Source: Eutypella sp. D-1 | Lineage: Eukaryota > Ascomycota > Sordariomycetes > Xylariales > Diatrypaceae | Direction of reading: 5' to 3' | NCBI GenBank assembly: GCA_023313575.1 | Contig: JAJTTP010000001.1 | Coordinates: forward strand, 1,116,001 to 1,180,000 | Length of the DNA: 64,000 bases | Shown here: one piece after another, positions 35,150-45,808 of the stretch | Layout: each line of letters begins with the position of its first letter | Numbering within the stretch: the stretch's first letter is position 1 | Program-made: the position numbers and the translations under genes | Notes under the pieces: model-generated | What the model saw: only the letters and a program-made list of their open reading frames with translations | Told to the model about the DNA's origin: nothing | Databases searched by the model: none

Positions 35150-37015
35150 ACTGCTGGGGCACGGGGTGGAATTGGGTTGGATTAGGCTGGACGTTTTGCA
35201 GCTAAGTGGAAACCATCTACTGGCTCAACACTCGTTGCGTTGTACAATCTTGCCATCCGCAGTCGAACCTGGATGGACTTGTTTGTTTGTTTTTTCTTTG
35301 ACAAGCCCCTTGCTCTATGGCACCGGAGTCGAAACGATATACGTCCAACGGCAAACAGGAGCAAACATTAGCATCGACAGCATGATTCTTTTTCGGGGTA
35401 CGGAGTTCTAATTCAAAACGGGCTTTGTCTTTGGTTTCTATCCAAGCACATGCTGTAGGACCTGCTTTCCTTTTTCTTGGGGGGGCCGCGAATCACGCCT
35501 CCGCTTCGCTTCGCTTCGAATTCAAATTCCAAAATCCAAATATTTCAAGTCCTTGGACAGCTGGCTAGTCATCCGACGGCATGGCACGGCGCAGCATGGA
35601 ATAACGCTTTTTACCGGCCCGCCCCGCATGCATCTTCTTCTCTTCTCTTTCTCTTTCTCTTTCTCTTCTCTTTCTCTTTCTCTTCTCTTTCTCTTTCTCT
35701 TCTCTTTCTCTTTCTCTTCTCTTTCTCTTCTCTTTCTCTTCTCTTTCTCTTCTCTTTCTCTTCTCTTCTTCCTTCTTATCGAGCACGAAACGGGACGATC
35801 CACACACGACGTGGTCAGGCAAGGAAAGGCGTTGCGGTTGCTTTAATTTTTATTTATTCACTTTATGTTATTTTCCTGGAAGACTAAAGGCCTAAGAAGA
35901 ACCAAGAAAAAAAAGGGGTGGGGAGGGTTAAATGGCAGATCAACCCCCTCCCCCTTCCCTTCCCCCCTTTTGGCGCCGTTCTATTATTCATCCATGTATT
36001 ATGGGCTTCACGAGTAGGATCTGTCTGTCTGTTATGCTATGGCTTTGTCTGTTCTTTATTTGCCGGGTTAGAAAGATACGTTGCTGTATGTATAATATGC
36101 GGGGAAAAGCGGAACGAACCATCATCATCGCCTGTCAATTCTTAGGTAGTAAGTAATACATAGATTTATATATATATTCTTGAGTTATGAAATTACTTTC
36201 GTTCATGGGATTTGGTTGTCTTCTCGCCTTCCTTTGTTCCACTCTTGTGTTGCTGTCACCACTATATCTCGTGTTATCTGGTATGTATTCAAAACCTCAA
36301 ATTATATCACGCATCTATTGGGTGTAAAATCCCGGTTTAATAGCAAGACATGGATAGGTGATTATAGTCCGAAGTATCCATTCATTTTGCCTGTACCAAC
36401 CGGGACTCGGCGAGCCGTGCCGGTCAGTTATAATAAGATAGAAGCATACACGGACGGCGACCCCCCCTCCCTTCGGGTGCGTCGGAAGGGTGGATCATTG
36501 TCTGGCGCCACATAAGCTACTACTATCAAACGAAGGATCTAGCTCATCCACTTGGATCCTACTTAGGTACCTACAAGAATGATATATAGACGCTGTAGTC
36601 CTAAGTTGGATGGATGCTTTAGCTCTCTCCCTCCCTTCTACTATGTAATCGCAAGAAAGATTCGACTGTCAAAAGAAAAGAAATCCTCCCATGAGGTCCT
36701 TCTTGACCTACCAACTTGATACGGTGGACTGAATGTTAAATTCCTTTTTCCTTTTTGTCTGGAACATGGTTCCGCTTGCGCCCTCTTCTGTTCTACACAT
36801 ACCGTCACGACACTGTAGGTAGCGATAGGGTTGTCTTTCGGAATTCAGTACATATCAGTACACTGGGGTGAGAATTTCACATGAGTTCAAGTCTGGCGCT
36901 CTTTTCTAAGTAGAAAAAAGCTTATCATCCATAAACGCACGCGCGTTAAAAAAAGTTAGGGTAACCGTTAAGAAATCCCCTGCCAGATCGAAGCAACCCG
37001 ACTTCCCAATGAAGG
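35150..37015. other. Intergenic between convergent genes
   Basis: 1.9 kb between the 3' ends of the Zn2Cys6 gene (plus) and the monooxygenase (minus). Apart from the pyrimidine microsatellite it holds ordinary AT-richer DNA and no supported gene; open frames across the repeat are low-complexity artefacts. Confidence 0.55.
35633..35777 (+). repeat. Pyrimidine microsatellite (TTCTC/TTTCTC units)
   Basis: About 145 bp made almost only of C and T, alternating CTTTCT and CTTCTCTTT units; the opposite strand is pure purine. Such tracts mutate in length and can form unusual DNA structure. Confidence 0.95.
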
Positions 37016-39028
37016 CTATTGAGAAGCCGGGGCCGGGGTCGGTTCCTGGCCCGAGGCGGTCGTGACCTTGACGCCGCTCAAGGTGCCCTCCTCCCTCCAC
37101 CGCTCCAGCTCATCGAGGTAGGACAGCATCCCGGAGCCCCACGGCACACCTCGCGCCTTCTTGGCCATAGCCTCGGGACTGCTGTCCCCGGCCCCCAGGT
37201 GCCCCTCGTTGTTGATGTAGCTCGGCGTGCAGATGGTCTGCACCGCCCACCGTGCCGCGCTCGCCTGGCACCGCAAGCTCCAGGTCTCCTCGGCGTCGAC
37301 CTCGACCTCGACCTCGATACTGTCCGACGGCGACGAAAAGGGGAACGAGGACTCGGGCTTGCAGCCGACCCGCTCATGGGCGTCCGCGATGATGCGCGCG
37401 ATGTGCGTGGCCTGGGTCTCTAGCACGTGGCTGTGGTTGGCCGAGGTGCCGCTCTGCTGCAGATTCATGAACAGGAGGTTAGGGAACCCGTTGGTCGCCA
37501 CGGCGTGCAGCGTCGAGGGCCCCTGCTGCTCCCACTTCTCGGCGAGCGTGCGGCCGCCGCGCCCAACAGCCACGGCTCCCGCCCGCGCCGCCGGCTCGTC
37601 CCCTATCAGCGCCGGGTTGACGTACCCCGTCGACAGCACCAGCACGTCTAAGGGATACTCGGTGCCGGCGACCGCGGGGCCCTTCTCCGTCACGCTGTCC
37701 AGCCCCTTCCCGTCCGTGTCCACCAGGTGCACGTGCGCCTCGTTGAACACCTGCAGGTACTGGTCGCTGAACGTCGGCCGCTTACACCACACGGGGTACC
37801 AGGGCGTCAGCTTGGCCGCGACGTCCGGGTCCCGGACGACCTCGGCGATGCGCGCCCGCAGCGCCGACCGCTCCGCCTCGTCCAGCGCCACGAACCTGTC
37901 GATCATGCCGGGGACTTCCTCCGGCTTGACGCGCGCGAAGTCGGGCTCGCCCGACAGCGCGGCGAACGCCCTCTGGTGCGAGAAGCCGTCGTCGACGAGA
38001 TCGACGGGGGCGTCATCGTCGCTGCTAAGCGCGCCCCGCGACAGGACGGCCGCGAAGCTGCGCAGGCGCTCGCGCTGCCAACCGGGCTTGGCGGCGATCC
38101 GGGACCGCCACTCCTCGGGGTCCGTGGGGCGCTGGCGGCGCTCGAACACGGCGCACGGCGTCCGCTGGAACACGTACAGCTCGGCGGCGTGGCGCGCCAG
38201 CTGCGGCACCACCTGGATGGCGGTGGCGCCGGTGCCGACGATGCCGACGCGCTTGCCGCGCAGGCCGTCGAGCGGCGGGAACGCCTCCTCCGGCCCGCCG
38301 CCCGTCGCCCCGTAGTCCCAGCGCGCCGTGTGCAGCATCTGGCCGCCGAAGTCCGCGAGGCCCGCGAGCCGCGGGATCTGCGGGTCCTGCAGCACGCCGG
38401 CGGTCAGGTGCGCGAACTGCGCGCGCACGCGGATCGTGTCGGCCTCGCGGCCCGAGGTTCCTGGCCGCGCGGTGCTGATCTCGGCGTCCCAGCGCCGCGC
38501 GCCCTCGTCCCACACGAGCCGCTTGACGCGCGACCGGAACAGCACCTTGTCGGCGAGCCCGTGGCGCTCGGCCACGAGCTCGAGGTAGCGCCGGATCTCG
38601 GCGCCGGGGACGTACTTGTGCGAGGGCACGTAGCCCATCTCCTCGAGCAGCGGCAGGTAGATGTACGCCTCGCTGTCGCAGTGCAGGCCCGGGTACCGGT
38701 TCCAGTACCAGGTACCGCCGACGCCGCCGGCGGTCTCCACGAGCCGGATCGAGGCGGCGGGGAAGCCAGCCTGCACCAGCCGCGCCGCCAGCACTAGCCC
38801 GCCCATCCCCGCCCCCGCGATTAGGAACTTCACCTCGTCCCCGTCCCGCAGCGCCGGCGCCCGCGCGTCCAGCGCCTCGTGGTCCGCCCAAATGTCCTCC
38901 GCCATGCGCCGCAGCCGCGGGGCCTCGCTCTGCGCCAGCACCTGGAACTGCTTCACCCCCTCGGGCCGCACACGCCTTTTCCTCTCTTCATCGTACCTAG
39001 CCTTCAGGGCCGCTACGTCGAAAGCCAT
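37016..39028 (-). CDS. Baeyer-Villiger flavin monooxygenase
   Basis: Single-exon 670-residue protein on the minus strand. Class B flavoprotein monooxygenases of this type insert an oxygen next to a ketone, giving an ester or lactone, with FAD and NADPH. Seen: first Rossmann motif GAGMGG at 72-77, the FAD-region block GGVGGTWYWNRYPGLHCD (101-118), the Baeyer-Villiger fingerprint FxGxxxHxxxW as FGGQMLHTARW at 227-237, and the second (NADPH) Rossmann motif GTGATA at 265-270. An about 65-residue N-terminal extension rich in charged residues precedes the FAD domain, as in long fungal and HAPMO-type enzymes. No peroxisomal or secretory signal is obvious. The substrate (aliphatic, aromatic or steroid ketone) is not readable. 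Antisense frames within this gene are shadows of its GC-rich codons. Confidence 0.93.
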   Translation of the reverse strand: MAFDVAALKARYDEERKRRVRPEGVKQFQVLAQSEAPRLRRMAEDIWADHEALDARAPALRDGDEVKFLIAGAGMGGLVLAARLVQAGFPAASIRLVETAGGVGGTWYWNRYPGLHCDSEAYIYLPLLEEMGYVPSHKYVPGAEIRRYLELVAERHGLADKVLFRSRVKRLVWDEGARRWDAEISTARPGTSGREADTIRVRAQFAHLTAGVLQDPQIPRLAGLADFGGQMLHTARWDYGATGGGPEEAFPPLDGLRGKRVGIVGTGATAIQVVPQLARHAAELYVFQRTPCAVFERRQRPTDPEEWRSRIAAKPGWQRERLRSFAAVLSRGALSSDDDAPVDLVDDGFSHQRAFAALSGEPDFARVKPEEVPGMIDRFVALDEAERSALRARIAEVVRDPDVAAKLTPWYPVWCKRPTFSDQYLQVFNEAHVHLVDTDGKGLDSVTEKGPAVAGTEYPLDVLVLSTGYVNPALIGDEPAARAGAVAVGRGGRTLAEKWEQQGPSTLHAVATNGFPNLLFMNLQQSGTSANHSHVLETQATHIARIIADAHERVGCKPESSFPFSSPSDSIEVEVEVDAEETWSLRCQASAARWAVQTICTPSYINNEGHLGAGDSSPEAMAKKARGVPWGSGMLSYLDELERWREEGTLSGVKVTTASGQEPTPAPASQ

Positions 39029-41083
39029 CGTCTTTCGTTATTAGGGGGGGTTCTTGAATCCCGGCCCTTCTGATGGGGATAGAACAGGGGTGGGTCTGTT
39101 CTACGTAAGTTGAGCTCGCGTCGGGAGGTGGGTAGCTAAGGTGTCGGAGTCGTCTGTCGTGCGACTTGGTCGTCGATGGCTTGTAATCTTCTTCTCTCTC
39201 CTCTCCTGCTGCTGTATTTCTCTTTCAGATCACGTCGGTGAGACAGGACTGGTGTGAGGGGAGCTATGTCTCCATATCATCCGCGGTCGGGGCGATAACC
39301 CCGAGCTATATACACAATCGAACGCCCATGCCATGCTGGCTGGCCGCGCACGTCAGAGGGCCCCAGACGGCTCATCTCTCGTAGCGTGGTAGCGTGGCAT
39401 TCAAGGTAACCTGGTGAAGGACGAACCCGAACACGAGTTCATGTCCTCGAAACACCGGACTGGCTAGATACAAGCACCTAGTCGAGGTTACATGCAGAAT
39501 CGGATGCTTATCTACATAGGTAGCCACCCAGATGCTCTGCCGAGAAGGTATGTAGGCCAAGTCGCTTACAAGCTGTCCGGGCGCGGTCTCGGCCTCCCGT
39601 CTCTCTCGGATCGTCCTCTCCTAGTGCGCGGAACCAAGCCCCGGAGTAGTACAATTTGATAGCTCTGATGGAGGCAGGTGTATGGAACCAGCCCGAGTAG
39701 GGGAAGGTTACATCGACCAGTGGGCATCCCCATCGTACATGGTGCGGGATAATATGCATATCTTCCCCATCACGCATGGCAGCCTATTGCATAACAACTT
39801 GTTATCATAGCATATAGCTCTTCCTTTTCCTTTCCCCTTACCCATGCATCTAGGGATAGAGCCCAGGCGGCCCAGGACACCCCTGGGCATACTCCATACC
39901 TCTGGTTTTGACCACTAGCCCTGGATAGTTACTTTAACAAAAACATCCCTTCTGTCGATGACGGCGTACTTGCCACTTATCTGGGTATTCATATACCCTT
40001 GTACCTACTAATTAACTCTTTATAAGCCAGAATAACATGTTGATGGGTACTACCAAAGTTGGTAGGGCAAAGCCATTGAAGTAAAAGGGGGGAGGGGGAA
40101 AGGGAGTGTATTGGTTTACATAATAAAAACACCTTGGCGCTGCTGGCACGTGGTGAGGTGCCAGTCTAAATCCATATGTAATCCACAACACAAACAGGAG
40201 ACGGGAAGGGAGGAGACGGAAGGAGCTGATGATCTCCTTAGTTATGGTTCATACCAGGCTTTCTAGGCAATTATCAATGCATTTGTGCATTCAAGGCTGC
40301 CGTCCCTTAGGTTAGGTTGTTTGACCCCAACACTAGACTTCGCAGACCCGTCCGTCAATAGGAATTATAAATCTAGAGCATGGGATCAACTCTGAAGATT
40401 TTTTTCTATAGCCAAGGCTTGCAAGGGTAGTTGCCTTTCGTGTTCGTTCTCGATGGGTAGTGTGAGACACAGACAAGCACCTGACAACCATGAGGGGCTT
40501 TGAGGGGCTTTTAGGGGCTGTTTGTTTCTTCGCTTCGCTTTTGTTTCTTGCCTCATTATGGCCTTATCACTTTTTGTGCTTAATGATAAGGCTTCGTCAA
40601 GAATGAGACTTGGTACATTTGATGGCCTTTTACGTTGAAAAATAAAGGGCAATAGTTATGATAATTAGTAGTTACGTTAAAGGAACTCCTAAGCGTGCCA
40701 AAGCAGAAAAATAAAGAAATCAATCGTAGTTTTAAATTTTGCTAGCTTTAAAGGAAGCGTTCAAAGCGTTCAGTAACTATCTTGGATCGCCAACTATATG
40801 TCCCCTAATGCCAACTATTAGATAAATAGGCTCTGGGCAAAGATATAGTCAAATGTACCGTCGTATATCCTTCGCTTTCGTACATGCCTCGTATAGCTAT
40901 GCAATACATAACAACCCATACGTGAGATTATTTAAGCGAAGTCCTTCTACGGGCCTTTGCATACCGGTAAGCCAAGTAACTATTAGTCAAGTTTTGTCCT
41001 CTGCTCTGCCAAATTTGTATGTGATTGGTTATCGTGACAGTGCTATGAAGGGGCCATCCAAGCGATCTATGGATACTCAGTGC
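39029..41083. other. Intergenic, AT-rich to the right
   Basis: Promoter of the monooxygenase (a TATATA-like TTGTGTATATAGCTC on the minus strand near 39301-39315) followed by gene-free, increasingly AT-rich DNA from about 40600. A 12-bp match to the inverted-repeat end (AGACCCGTCCG) occurs near 40344 but no partner was found. No gene seen. Confidence 0.5.
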
Positions 41084-41088
41084 TACGT

Positions 41089-41342
41089 CTGTATGGGTTC
41101 GATAGAAATCCGACGGTCTTAGAATGCCCTCCTCGATACCAGTCCATAACTTCGTTATTTCTTAACCATTATATTGATAAGAAAATAGTTATTTATACTA
41201 TAATGTTCGCTAAAAGGAGCTCTTTATATTTATCTGGGCAGTTTTTTCATACCTGTACCGTATTAGAAGTTAGGTGTTATTGTTCATGGTATAAATGGTG
41301 TGGGATCTGAGATCCGTCGGGTTTCTATCGAGGCGGTCCAAG
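41089..41342. mobile_element. MITE-like inverted-repeat element, copy 2
   Basis: 254-bp AT-rich element. Left end begins CTGTATGGGTTCGATAGAAA and continues TCCGACGGTCT; right end, read on the other strand, begins CTTGGACCGCCTCGATAGAAA and continues CCCGACGGATCT. The perfect 5-bp direct repeat TACGT flanks it at 41084-41088 and 41343-41347. It shares the CTTGG end, the TAGAAACC-CGACGG inner block, the spacing between them, and length with copy 1 at 30766-31023, but the interiors differ, so the copies are old or belong to different subfamilies. It lies 472 bp upstream of the cyclase-family gene. Confidence 0.75.
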
Positions 41343-41347
41343 TACGT

Positions 41348-41814
41348 GCGATGCCGTTGGTGCTTGGCAAGTTGTGTGCATAAATAGGCAGTAAGGAAAA
41401 CGGAACAATTAGCATCCGTTATGAAGAGCATATCTCAAGTACTACCATCAGGGGGGTCGTTCCAGGGTTAGGGATAGCCGAGCACGAAACAGGAATAGCG
41501 GATAGAGTGCCCTGGTATCACGGGTTGCCTACCTGGCAGCCTGGGTACTATGTGACGCTTGCATTTGCCATCACCCACGCGATGTCGACGCTCTACCACC
41601 CTGCTTCAACCCCCCCGCTTTGCCATGGCTCGGTAACACTGCAGTTCGTATGAGTATAAATGCCGCAAGTAAAGATATATCCCTCCGCAGGTGAGCGGCT
41701 ATAGGAGAGATGGCGATGATCCCTTCCGCTGTAACACCCCGAACCCCGGTCGTGAACTTGCCCGGTAGCCTGGCAGCCTAGGTAGGTAACTTGAACAAAA
41801 CGATCACGAGAAAT
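41348..41814. promoter_or_regulatory. Upstream region of the cyclase-family gene
   Basis: Sequence between copy 2 of the inverted-repeat element and the ATG at 41815. It includes a CCTAGGTAGGTAAC tract at 41778-41791 close to the start. No defined promoter element was proven. Confidence 0.35.
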
Positions 41815-43049
41815 ATGCATGCCTCACAGCTACCGGACTTTGAGAGCCTACCCAAGGTCGATGGTATGCCCCAAGGGTGTGCCTGGGGTGTCTTTGATAA
41901 GGATGGCAAGAAGGACTTGCTGGGCACCTTGAATTTGTTGACGCCCGAGGTCGTGAAGGGCGCTTGCGCCGAGGCGCGGGATGGTGTCTCCATCTCCTTA
42001 AAGTAAGTCGCACGAACGTGCAAGCTTTGCCCGCCAGTTCACGGCTATTCGCCTCTCCATCTTTTCGGTTACTAAGATGCCACCCGCCGCATCGCAGCTG
42101 GCCCTTGAATGCGCTCGGCTTCCCCTTACCGGGGAGAATAGCGCCGGTGCACAAGCAGGTCACGCTTCAGGAGTCTAAGCTTAGCAGCGGCATCGGTTGG
42201 GATGACGAGCTTCATTTCAACACGCAACTCAGCAGTCAGTGGGATAGCCTGGTGCACTGGCAGCATCAGCCGTCCGGGCTCGCCTACAACGGAATCACGG
42301 TCACCAAAGAAGGGCTAGCGGCGCCGACGACGCCTGCCAACCAAATGCCGACGCTAGATCATTGGCACCCGGCGGGTGGTCTGGTCGCCCGAGGTGTGCT
42401 GATAGACTTCAAGACGTGGTCGGATGCAAGGGCCCGGGCTGATGGCAAGACCGGCGACGAGGCTAACTCGCACCCTCTCGATGGCCATCGAATCACCGTC
42501 TCCGAAATCGAGGCCGTCGCCCGGGACCAAGGCGTCGAGCTCCGACCCGGCGACGTCATCATCATCCGCACCGGATACACCGAGGTCATGCAGACCCCGA
42601 CTCCTGATGACATCGCCAAGCTCTACAACGGCACAATTTCCGGCATGCACGGCGACATGGAGTCAGTCAAGTGGCTCTGGAACAACCACTTCGCTGCCGT
42701 CGCGTCCGACAACATAAGTTTCGAGGCCCTTATGCCACTCAAGGAGGACGGGTCCGTCGGAACTCCGCAAGACCTAGGTAAGACCCCGAGCCTAATCGAC
42801 CCGGTGATACCAGATCGTCGAGAGAACACCCGTCGAAGGCTGCGTCAATGATTGCTGATGGAGCCGTTGGTAGTTCTGCATCCGTGGCTGCTATCGATGT
42901 TTGGTATGCCGATCGGCGAGCTGTGGGATCTGAAGGCGCTCTCGGAGCACTGCAAGAAGTCGGGCAGGTACAGCTTCATGCTAACGTCGGTGCCCCTGAA
43001 CATTCCTGGCCTCATCGGATCGCCCCCCAACGCCCTAGCCATCTTCTAA
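41815..43049 (+). CDS. Cyclase-family protein (kynurenine formamidase-like fold)
   Basis: Exons 41815-42002, 42098-42777 and 42874-43049 (introns 95 and 96 bp) encode 347 residues. It matches the Cyclase family (PF04199-type), which includes bacterial kynurenine formamidases and many fungal proteins of unknown substrate. Seen: GVFDKDGKKDLLGTLNLLTPEVV near the start, ISLNWPLNALGF formed across intron 1, SSQWDSLVHWQHQPSGLAYNG at the place where formamidases have the HxGTHxD metal site, PGDVIIIRTGYTE, the SNHF-like block WNNHFAAVASDN, and an end GLIGSPPNALAIF typical of the fungal subfamily. The canonical metal motif is altered, as in this fungal group, so formamidase activity is not assured. 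No secretion signal. Divergent neighbour of the Baeyer-Villiger monooxygenase 2.8 kb away. Confidence 0.88.
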
Positions 43050-44760
43050 TTAAGAGGACTTTTCCCGAGTTCGTGCTGGCTCGTACGGCCGGCTTCATTA
43101 TACACTGTGCCCCTAGCTTGGATGTTTCCTTGGCTCTCCAGTGTACCCGCCCACCGGGACGTCGCTGCGGTGCTAGGGTTGGGATTTTGTCTGTCGGTGT
43201 ATCTTCTGTTTCAAAGACATTATCACCAGTACACATACTCCTAAAGGCGGTTTTCTCCGTCCTGCGAGACGAGGCCTGGGCTACCTCGAGGTGTCTTGCG
43301 TGTAAAGAGAGCGGCCAGCACAGAGGGAATAGATTCCGAAGAAGATGAGCAGCATCGTGGCATAGAATGCGAGCTGTTCTGCCAAGATTTCCACCTCCGA
43401 CAAAGCAGCGTCCTTTTTATTTAGCTCGTAGCAAATGAGAGAACGGGTCGACCGGAACAGATGACGGCGGTAACGCCATCGGTAACACGAAGTCTTAGGT
43501 GAGCGATCTTCACTTTAGACTTCTTCTGGTTGTGGAGATAGTCTCGGCATTTATTCTACTAAGACGCGGGTGATCGAAACCTTATCAGTAAATTGAGGCT
43601 ATCTCGGACCATGAGTGTATGTACATATGTTCTGGAGGACGTGTAGATCGGTGGGAATCGAAAATCTAGATGCAGCATATGCCGTATCTAACATGGGATT
43701 TCTAATTACTGTGCAGGGCGTCACATCCTATCGGGCGGTTATTGAGTGGGTGCGTGACTATGAGAAGGAATCGTATACGAGCTGCAAGCCTATTTGTCTC
43801 TGCAGTTCGGCCCCCAGACCCAATATATAGTGGGTTAATGTGATGCGCGATCTTATAACGGAGGTTTTGGTAATCCCACGATATCGAGCGGATCTGCAAA
43901 CATCTGCTCATGGCGTTCAAGCGGTCAGAAGAACTGAAGAACTGAGTTGCTGTGCTTGCTGAGCTGACTGCACCAGCTGCAGCGATGAGGCGATGAGAGC
44001 ACGCAAGGGAGCCTAGCCATCAGTAACAGCTTAACAATGCCAAGTCAAGAACTATCTGATGCAGCTCCTGTGCTGATGTGCAACGGCCGTGCGACGAAGA
44101 GAAAATCTGTCGCGAGGCCATTCGCCACGAAGTAAGGATTGTCTTCCGCGTATCTCAAAAAGGGATAGGAAAGGCTTGGGAAGTGCTTAGTCTTACTATG
44201 AGGTCCATAAAAGAACCAATATTCGAAGATCACGGCGAGTCGAGGATCGAGGTTGCGAGGGGCCCCGGCGCGCCGAGATGCCCGCAAGAACTACTGCAAC
44301 TGGCGCCGGCACCCAACCGAGAGACCTTGCATCAAAGGCGCAGAGCTACCGCATGATGACGGCAGCCGCGGGTTCGACGGGCCAATCGTTATGGGCCAGC
44401 GGTTTGTGCGTCGGGTCCTCTCCCCCAAGGCTTTTAAAGCTCTAAGATACGCCACCGAGCCACAAAAACAAATATTTCTGACCACCACCATTGGACCTCG
44501 GTGTATTACACTAGCTGACCAACGCCAAAAAGCGTTGGCATCCTCGCGGTTACGAGGTTTTCCCCTCTCTGCCCAGTAACCGCAGAAACCGGCCTATGAC
44601 GATATGAGAGGCTGACCATGCCGAGAAAAGCCCCCCTCCCCCAGGGCTGGTGGATAACCCGAGAATTCTCACCCGGAGATGAGGTGGGACGGCTTCTAGG
44701 TCGTCCCAGGAGGCATGAAGGGACGAGGATGGGCCCATGAATCCTCCCTGCCTGGCATGT
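43050..44760. other. Intergenic, no gene seen
   Basis: 1.7 kb between the cyclase-family gene and the CE4 gene. Two perfect stem-loops sit side by side at 44519-44538 and 44542-44557, followed by TTTT. No reading frame resembles a known family. Confidence 0.5.
44519..44557. other. Two adjacent perfect stem-loops
   Basis: CCAACGC-CAAAAA-GCGTTGG at 44519-44538 and CCTCG-CGGTTA-CGAGG at 44542-44557, followed by TTTTCCCC. This is 330 bp before the CE4 gene. Whether it is transcribed is unknown. Confidence 0.5.
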
Positions 44761-44761
44761 T

Positions 44762-44769
44762 TATATAAA
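44762..44769 (+). promoter_or_regulatory. TATA box of the chitin deacetylase-like gene
   Basis: TATATAAA lies 116 bp before the ATG at 44885, within a GC-richer stretch (GTTTATATAAAGCCCGG). A clear TATA box at this spacing is common for inducible or strongly expressed fungal secreted-protein genes. Confidence 0.55.
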
Positions 44770-44884
44770 GCCCGGGTGCGCGCATCTCTCAGAGGGTTAA
44801 GGCATGTCCAACCCGCAGAGACTCGGCAGTTCCAGCAGCAGAAGAAAGCATACCTTCCTCTAGATTTTATATTCGTAATTCATA

Positions 44885-45808
44885 ATGTTTAAGTCTCTCG
44901 CCCTATCCTGCGCGGCGGCGCTTCTGCCGGCAACTGCCCTCGCCGCCCCGGCGCTTTCAACCAGACAGTCCAACGTGCCCTACGGCCCAGTGATCTGGAG
45001 CTGTAACCAGCCCGGTGTGGTCGCCCTTACGTTCGATGACGGGCCCTACATCTTCACAAGCCAGCTCCTCGACACGCTGGCCGGGTCTGGACACCGCGCT
45101 ACCTTCTTCGTCAACGGTGATAACTGGGACAACATTTGGAACCGCCAGCCTCTCATTCACCGGATAGTCGACGAGGGTCATCAAATCGGCTCCCACACGT
45201 ATGTTCAGCCTCTCCCTGCGTGATATCTTCCAACCACCCCATTTACCTTGATATTTCTAAACAATCGGGAACTAATATCGCTCTTACAGTTGGAGCCACG
45301 CCGACCTAGGCGCTCTAGATGATTGGGGCATCCGGTCGGAGATGACACAGTTAGAGGATGCGCTGCAGAACATCCTGGGGTACTCCCCGCAGTACATGCG
45401 GCCGCCATATTTCAGCTACAACGAGGGGACGCTGCAGACGCTGGGGTCGATGGGGTACCATGTAATACAGTGCGACATCGACAGCCAGGACTGGCAGAAC
45501 ACCTCGCCCGACCTCGTGGGCAACAGCTTAGCCATCTACGCCGACGGCCTCAACAGCGGCGGTTCCCTCAGTCTCATGCACGACATCCACCAGACCACCG
45601 TCCAGGACCTCGTACCCCGGGTCCTGAACCTTCTCCGTGAGCGCGGCCTAAAATGTGAGTACTAAGATTACTTTTTCAAGCACGATAAAAAGAAAATAGC
45701 GGATCGGTCCGCCTGGGGCTTCGAGGCAATGCTAACTCTTCGGTAGCTGTACCCGTCGGCGAATGCCTGGGTGACGATCCCTCAAACTGGTACCGCGCAG
45801 GACGGTAA
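44885..45808 (+). CDS. Chitin deacetylase-like polysaccharide deacetylase (CE4)
   Basis: Exons 44885-45198, 45290-45654 and 45747-45808 (introns 91 and 92 bp) give 246 residues. CE4 enzymes remove acetyl groups from chitin or its oligomers with a divalent metal. Seen: a signal peptide (FKSLALSCAAALLPATALAA), motif 1 TFDDGP at 49-54 with Asp51 and Asp52, motif 2 HxxxH as SHTWSH (His104, His108), motif 3 RPPYFSYN, and motif 5 LMHDIH. Intron 1 cuts motif 2 between the two histidines, within the Thr codon. The last exon adds only SVPVGECLGDDPSNWYRAGR with one Cys. There is no chitin-binding module and no GPI signal, so a short, secreted catalytic domain is inferred. Confidence 0.93.

Noticed and set aside
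35522..35846. Arg/Glu-rich and Leu/Phe-rich open frames across the microsatellite
   Set aside because: Low-complexity translation of a CT repeat.
37227..38797. Long plus-strand open frames inside the monooxygenase gene
   Set aside because: They are antisense to a clear Baeyer-Villiger gene and arise from its GC-rich third codon positions; they carry no motif.
40335..40360. Third copy of the inverted-repeat element
   Set aside because: An AGACCCGTCCG block is present, but no CCAAG terminus follows and no partner end was found within 300 bp.
29077..43049. Secondary-metabolite gene cluster
   Set aside because: A regulator, a monooxygenase and a cyclase-family gene are near each other, but there is no polyketide, peptide or terpene synthase and no transporter.
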